Shown here piece by piece: positions 58,440 through 64,000 of a stretch of 64,000 nucleotides of DNA. The number at the start of each line of letters is the position of its first letter. The first letter of the stretch is position 1. Location: NCBI GenBank assembly GCA_032433765.1, contig JAVIAB010000008.1, positions 44,505,606 through 44,569,605 of the forward strand. The letters run 5' to 3'. The notes below the pieces were generated by a model. The model saw only the letters and a list, made by a program, of their open reading frames with translations, did not search any database and was not told the DNA's origin. This DNA is from Megaustenia siamemsis (taxonomy: Eukaryota; Mollusca; Gastropoda; Stylommatophora; Ariophantidae). A program made the position numbers and the translations under genes.

Positions 58440-58530
58440 TCGAGTCTTTAAGTAAAGAGAGAACACGCACACAGATAACACACACACACATACACACACC
58501 CACACACACCATACACACAGGGCTGTATTT
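58440..58530. repeat. CA-rich microsatellite
   Basis: Interrupted (CA)n between about 58,460 and 58,520. A separate (TA)n of about 24 bases lies at 58,750-58,773. Confidence 0.85.
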
Positions 58531-58849
58531 TGCACCTGGAATGGGTTCCACGTGACTTTAGGACTTGAACATTCCCGATCTACAACTGTGACAAGTAACT
58601 GATAGTTAGAACTGGCGTGTGTTTGCAATTTCATGTTATGGTAATTGACAATAATATACAAATGTAATAACGTATCAGCTTCAAATGTTTGGTATATTAT
58701 GAATCTCTCGTTTTATAGAATGAGATGGTAGAGTTTCAAGAAAGAAAACATAATATATATATATATATATATTATAACAGACAGAAAAGTGTTCCTTTTT
58801 GCAGTTTCCTCATATTCCTAGTCCGGCTTGTTGCAGGAGCTACTGAGTT

Positions 58850-59150
58850 AATTGCTATGTGCACACCGTGAGCTGTGTGTTTCATCCGTTTTGATCATGT
58901 TTCGATATTCCAAATGTTTACGATGAATGGTGATATCATAATGACAAGGAACAGTGTTTACTTTCTGTGCGATTTCACCTTATGGCTTTTGGCGTGTGCT
59001 GGGACTGCTATGATGGGGACTACAGTTAACTTTCTTTGTTTGGGAGATGAGTTAGTAATTCGGATGATTCCATTGGCACGGGCGGTTGAGCAATTATGGA
59101 TTTTAATTCGTCTGCAGTGATACCGAGGCCTTCCATAACCATAATCATCA
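58850..59150 (+). repeat. Dispersed repeat of about 290 bp, copy 2
   Basis: Same orientation as 42,900-43,205, with matching order of blocks throughout. An 81-codon frame (58,875-59,120) is open here but broken in copy 1 by indels, so coding is doubtful. Confidence 0.8.
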
Positions 59151-59184
59151 ATGCTTTCGCTAGCGCGAGCTAGCCGTGCTCTAT

Positions 59185-59265
59185 ACTGAGGGAACTTGCT
59201 GAGAAGGGGATGTGAGCACTGTGTAGTTGTTCGAGTGTAATGAAGATTCCCAGTTAACTAAACTA
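59185..59265 (+). pseudogene. RNase H LINE C-terminal scrap
   Basis: ggaacttgctgagaagggga followed by tgtgagcactgtgtagttgt matches the LLRRGSEHIWTC segment at 56.5 kb. About 80 bases survive. Confidence 0.6.
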
Positions 59266-61865
59266 CATGAAACTATTCAAACATAGCCAACACTGAATGT
59301 CTACATGCGCTTGAGTGATGTTTACCAAAATAAAGTAGCAACCTAGAACTGAGGTAAGAAGTAAAAGCAGGTGGAGGTGGCACACAGTGATAACAGGAAG
59401 AAGATGAAGCTGTAAAACAGTGAGATAACAGGAGGGAGTGAGAAGAGTAGAATTGGTACGGGTCTAGAGGATTCAGGTCCACGGGGAAAGCTGAGAATAT
59501 GAACACATCGTGAATCAGGGAAAAAGCGTGTAGGACGATCAAAAACGAGGCAGGGGAGAGTTAAGTGAGAAAAAGGAGTTTAAGTTAGGAACATTCGATT
59601 GAGGGCGAGCGGTCAGTACGGGCGTCTGGGCTAGTTTGCTAGACGATACCGGGGACCATGAACAGTAGAGTTGCGACAGTGGACAGGAGAGGTCAGTTAA
59701 GCTAAGGTAGTCAAACTAGTAGGACTTAAATTCGAGTGAGAAGTGTCGGTTGTTAAGAAGCTGTTAGCTTATTCATGTGAAGAGACTTGTATTGTGAAGA
59801 TATCACTAGTGCTCGCTTAGCAGAAGCCATGCTGAGCCAGTTGTTAAGAAGCTGTTAGCTTATTAATGTCTCTCTCTCTGCGATCAGGACCCAATCAGAG
59901 TAGGATTCCAGCTCCTCACATAAACTCAGCTGTCAGGTTAGGTGTGTTACAAACAGAACATCACAATTGCTTATTAATGTGAAGAGACTTTTAGTATTGT
60001 GAATGATATCACTACTGTGGGTGTGATCCATATGGGAGTATGCCTTTGTGAGTAATAAACGTGGCATGTGTGAGTTCAACGGTGTTACTGATTGCTTTGT
60101 TTAAGCTAGCTGTGTTTTGTCTGACCTCAGCGAAGAACGGAGAATGGGGTTGTCATCAATTGTGGGCAGACAGTGCGGAGTACGGCATAACGATCACTGG
60201 CAAGGGTGAATGCCACGGGCTTATGGTCAATCGGGAGGCAGCACGGGTAGCAGTGGCCTCTAGACAGCAACACGGGGCTGATCTGCATCCCTAGGCAGTT
60301 CTAGACGTCGGTGTCAGTCAAGGGGCTGACCTACACAGCGACTGGAGGAGTTGCCGAATTCAGCAACCGGCGGAGGGTGCCTTCGATATCAGGGGCGCAA
60401 GGGCTCAATTCTTTAAAGAGCCGCGGCAGCTGTCGAACAGAGGCCAATTCAATGAGAGCCAGGGATAACTAGCTCGTCATACATTTGGCTGCACAGCTCA
60501 ACAACGTCAGGCGCTACCAGACAACAGTTGAGGGTGTTAAATGATAGTGACAGCTTGAAAGCTGTGTTCATTACAATGTATGCGGGTACAAACTAGCCCG
60601 TTACAATCAGACGTTACAAGTGGTGCCTAAGGGTGTGCACCCCGTTACAGCTGGACAGGCCATGTGTTTAAACAAGGTACAGATACAATAAGAACAACTG
60701 CCATGTAGTTGACTATGGAGAGAATGCAAGTGATAAACAGAGAAAGTATAAGCTGGTGGAGAACAGATTGCATATAATTGACTTGTATGAGCCAGACATA
60801 GGGCACCTTGTAAAGGATGGTCATGGATCACACGAAGTGGAGACTTCGTAGAAATCACAAAACGCATCGTCAGCTATATATTTTGTTCCGTTTATAAAAA
60901 AAAAAATAAGGAACAGAAAAAAAAGGTTTTTGAATGTAGGCCAGTAAGACAAAATAAGGAGCACTCATAAAACTGTAAATCAAAAATAGATGATAACAAT
61001 TGTTTCATAAACATACAATAACCAATTCCAACCGTAGACTTAGTGATGACTAAGATGAGATAAACGTTCCAGCTATGTCTCGGCTGCAAAGATACAAGCG
61101 TTCCTGCTCCAATTATTTCGTTAAACGGAAGATTAGTGCTTTACTCCAGGAGATTAGTTCGTTAGCATGACAGGAGCTGGAGTAACGTGTACTGACTTTC
61201 AAGAAGGCGAGCGCGCCAATGGTCTTACAGATTCAGGCGTCTGGAAGCCTAGCTAAAGTCTTTATCTTTATGATTTAATGGACCTGTTGTACTCTTAAAA
61301 TATAAATATGGAAAGGTATTGTAAATAGTTGTCTAATTTCTGACATTCCGTTTCATGGCACCGGGCATTGAAAGATGTTGTCTACAAAGTTTATGTCATC
61401 ACTTGCCGTTTTTGTTTTGATTTATTTTCAACTGGCATGCCTGCACTCTTGTCTTATTCTTGTGTGTATTTCAACCGTCTAAAGAATGATAACCCAGGTC
61501 CATGTTTAGAATAATCAGATACTCAGGTTATAAACATAAGTTGATAACATATAAAGAGGATTCGAACATGAACTCTCTAAACATTAATCACTCAAATCTG
61601 AACATTCCGAATGGGTTAAACATGCTCATTATATCATTATCTAGTTTCTAGAATCTGTCGCGGACTTTCTGACAAAGTGGATATAAAGGGGCCATACGCG
61701 TTGCAGTTTCCGGCCAGTACGTTATGGGTTGATATTTCATTCCCATATTGAACTTATTAACTCCTGAATTATTTTGTTGGTTTTAACAGAATTATCAGAT
61801 AAAATTTGTGAACAACTTAATGTCAAATTCCAGCTTTAGGAAACGTTTCCACAGTTACAATTGCG
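59266..61865. other. Long region without recognised genes
   Basis: Relatively GC-richer between about 59,350 and 60,680. A segment with gttaagaagctgttagctta occurs twice (59,753 and 59,840), and gtgaagagact with tattgtgaa-gatatcact twice (59,778 and 59,978), so part is internally duplicated. Near 60,612, ttaca is followed by agtggtgcc, which resembles an LTR end and primer-binding site, but no gag or pol follows. The remainder is AT-rich spacer. Confidence 0.4.
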
Positions 61866-61871
61866 TTGAAG

Positions 61872-64000
61872 CACAAATCAGATTATAGAGGGAATTGTGC
61901 ACAACATGAAAGTAACCAGATTATAGAGAGAATTGTGCACAACATGAAAGTAACCAGATTATAGAGAGAATTGTACACAACATGAAAGTAACCAGATAAT
62001 AGAGAGAATTGTGCACAACATGAAAGTAACCAGATAATAGAGAGAATTGTGCACAACATGAAAGCAAACAGATTATAGAGAGAATTGTACACAACATGAA
62101 AGTAACCAGATTATAGAGAGAATTGTAAACAACCTGAAAGTAACCAGATAATAGAGAGAATTGTGCACAACCTGAAAGTAACCAGATAATAGAGAGAATT
62201 GTACACAACATGAAAGTAACCAGATAATAGAGAGAATTGGGCACAACATGAAAGCAAACAGATTATAGAGAGAATTGTACACAACATGAAAGTAACCAGA
62301 TTATAGAGAGAATTGTACACAACCTGAAAGTAACCAGATAATAGAGAGAATTGTACACAACATGAAAGTAACCAGATAATAGAGAGAATTGTGCACAACA
62401 TGAAAGTAAACAGATTATAGAGAGAATTGTACACAACATGAAAGTAACCAGATTATAGAGAGAATTGTGCACAATATGAAAGTAACCAGATTATAGAGAG
62501 AATTGTGCACAACATGAAAGTAACCAGATTATAGAGAGAATTGTACACAACCTGAAAGTAACCAGATAATAGAGAGAATTGTACACAACATGAAGGTAAC
62601 CAGATTATAGAGAGAATTGTACACAACATGAAGGTAACCAGATTATAGAGAGAATTGTACACAACATGAAAGTAACCAGATTATAGAGAGAATTGTACAC
62701 AACATGAAAGTAACCAGATTATAGAGAGAATTGTACACAACATGAAGGTAACCAGATTATAGAGAGAATTGTACACAACATGAAAGTAACCAGATTATAG
62801 AGAGAAGTGTTTACAGCATGAAAGTAACTAGATTATAGAGGGAATTGTACACAACATGAAAGTAACCAGCGTATAGAGAGAATTGTACACAACATGAAAG
62901 TAACCAGAGTATAGAGAGAATTGTACACAACATGAAAGTAACCAAAGTATAGAGAGAATTGTTTACAACATGAAAGTAACCAGATTATAGAGGGAATTGT
63001 ACACAACATGAAAGTAACCAGAGTATAGAGAGAATTGTACACAACATGAAAGTAACCAGAGTATAGAGAGAATTGTTTACAACATGAAAGTAACTAGATT
63101 ATAGAGGGAATTGTACACAACATGAAAGTAAATAGAGTATAGAGAGAATTGTACACAACATGAAAGTAACCAGAGTATAGAGAGAATTGTACACAACATG
63201 AAAGTAACCAGAGTATAGAGAGAATTGTTTACAACATGAAAGTAACCAGATTATAGAGGGAATTGTACACAACATGAAAGTAACCAGAGTATAGAGAGAA
63301 TTGTACACAACATGAAAGTAACCAGAGTATAGACAGAATTGTACACAACATGAAAGTAACCAGAGTATAGAGAGAATTGTACACAACATGAAAGTAACCA
63401 GATTATAGAGGGAATTGTACACAACATGAAAGTAACCAGATTATAGAGGGAATTGTACACAACATGAAAATAACCAGATTATAGAGAGAATTGTACACAA
63501 CATGAAAGTAACCAGAGTATAGACAGAATTGTACACAACATGAAAGTAACCATATTATAGAGGGAATTGTACACAACATGAAAGTAACCAGATTATAGAG
63601 AGAATTGTACACAACATGAAAGTAACCAGATTATAGAGAGAATTGTACACAACCTGAAAGTAACCAGATTATAGAGAATTGAACACAACATGAAAGTAAA
63701 CAGATTATAGAGAGAATTGTACACAACATGAAAGTAACCAGATTATAGAGAGAATTGTACACAACATGAAAGTAACCAGATTATAGAGAGATTTGTGCAC
63801 AACATGAAAGTAACCAGATTATACAGAGAATTGTACACAACATGAAAGTAACCAGATTATAGAGAGAATTGTGCACAACCTGACTGTAACCAGATTATAG
63901 AGAGAATTTTGCACAACATGAATGTAACCAGATTATAGAGAGAATTGTGCACAACATGAAAGTAATCAGATTACAGAGAGAAATGTGCACAACCTGAAAG
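61872..64000 (-). repeat. 38-bp satellite, continues past the window
   Basis: About 56 tandem units, with plus-strand core attatagagagaattgtaca followed by caacatgaaagtaaccag. Variants cluster: gataatag and gcaaacag forms at 61.9-62.5 kb, gagtatag and ttgtttac forms at 62.8-63.4 kb. A 190-bp (five-unit) periodicity is visible at 62.05-62.47 kb. The serial antisense frames of 69-107 codons arise because three units (114 bp) keep frame. Confidence 0.95.

Noticed and set aside
61883..63612. Serial 69-107 codon hydrophobic frames
   Set aside because: Artefact of the 38-bp satellite read over three units.

Overview
This is eukaryotic, almost certainly metazoan, repeat-dominated DNA. It is AT-rich and crowded with decayed non-LTR retrotransposons (LINEs), tRNA-headed SINEs, minisatellites, a degraded Polinton/Maverick virus-like element and a 20-kb satellite. 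I see no bacterial operons, ribosomal RNA, ordinary tRNA genes or CRISPR arrays, and no complete host gene. The mix of LINE families plus a Polinton suggests an invertebrate, perhaps a mollusc or other lophotrochozoan; that placement is only an impression.

Layout. 0.1-9.6 kb: 3' fragments of at least two LINE families, a fold-back element (about 0.93-1.99 kb), a 67-bp minisatellite that grew inside LINE coding sequence (3.70-4.30 kb), an RNase H fragment and a Tx1-like reverse-transcriptase fragment. 9.6-29.3 kb: a satellite made of 61-65-bp monomer blocks alternating with a spacer of about 0.83 kb. Each spacer carries one copy of what looks like a terminal coding exon (splice acceptor, 107-codon frame, stop, AATAAA). 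Fourteen copies are broken; the right-hand edge copy (28,900-29,223) is open. 30.0-34.8 kb: a Tx1-like LINE on the minus strand, nearly full length but inactivated. 34.9-44.7 kb: a diverged satellite unit, more LINE/SINE debris, one SINE split by a LINE fragment, and a TTAA-flanked MITE candidate.

44.9-53.8 kb: a Polinton of about 8.8 kb with terminal inverted repeats beginning AGTAGT and ending ACTACT, inserted into a 20-bp minisatellite that continues on both sides. It holds remnants of a protein-primed DNA polymerase (minus strand), an rve/chromodomain integrase, three virion-type genes, an adenain-like cysteine protease and a gene with a PC4-like domain (plus strand). Almost every gene has frameshifts or stops, and I find no packaging ATPase. 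53.8-61.9 kb: more SINE/LINE debris, including a SINE split by a LINE with both sets of target-site duplications readable, and long unassigned stretches. 61.9-64.0 kb: a 38-bp satellite running off the window.

The parts do not form a working pathway; the window records successive insertion, decay and tandem amplification. The two items most deserving a second look are the exon-bearing satellite with its intact edge copy, and the compact Polinton with a PC4-like gene.
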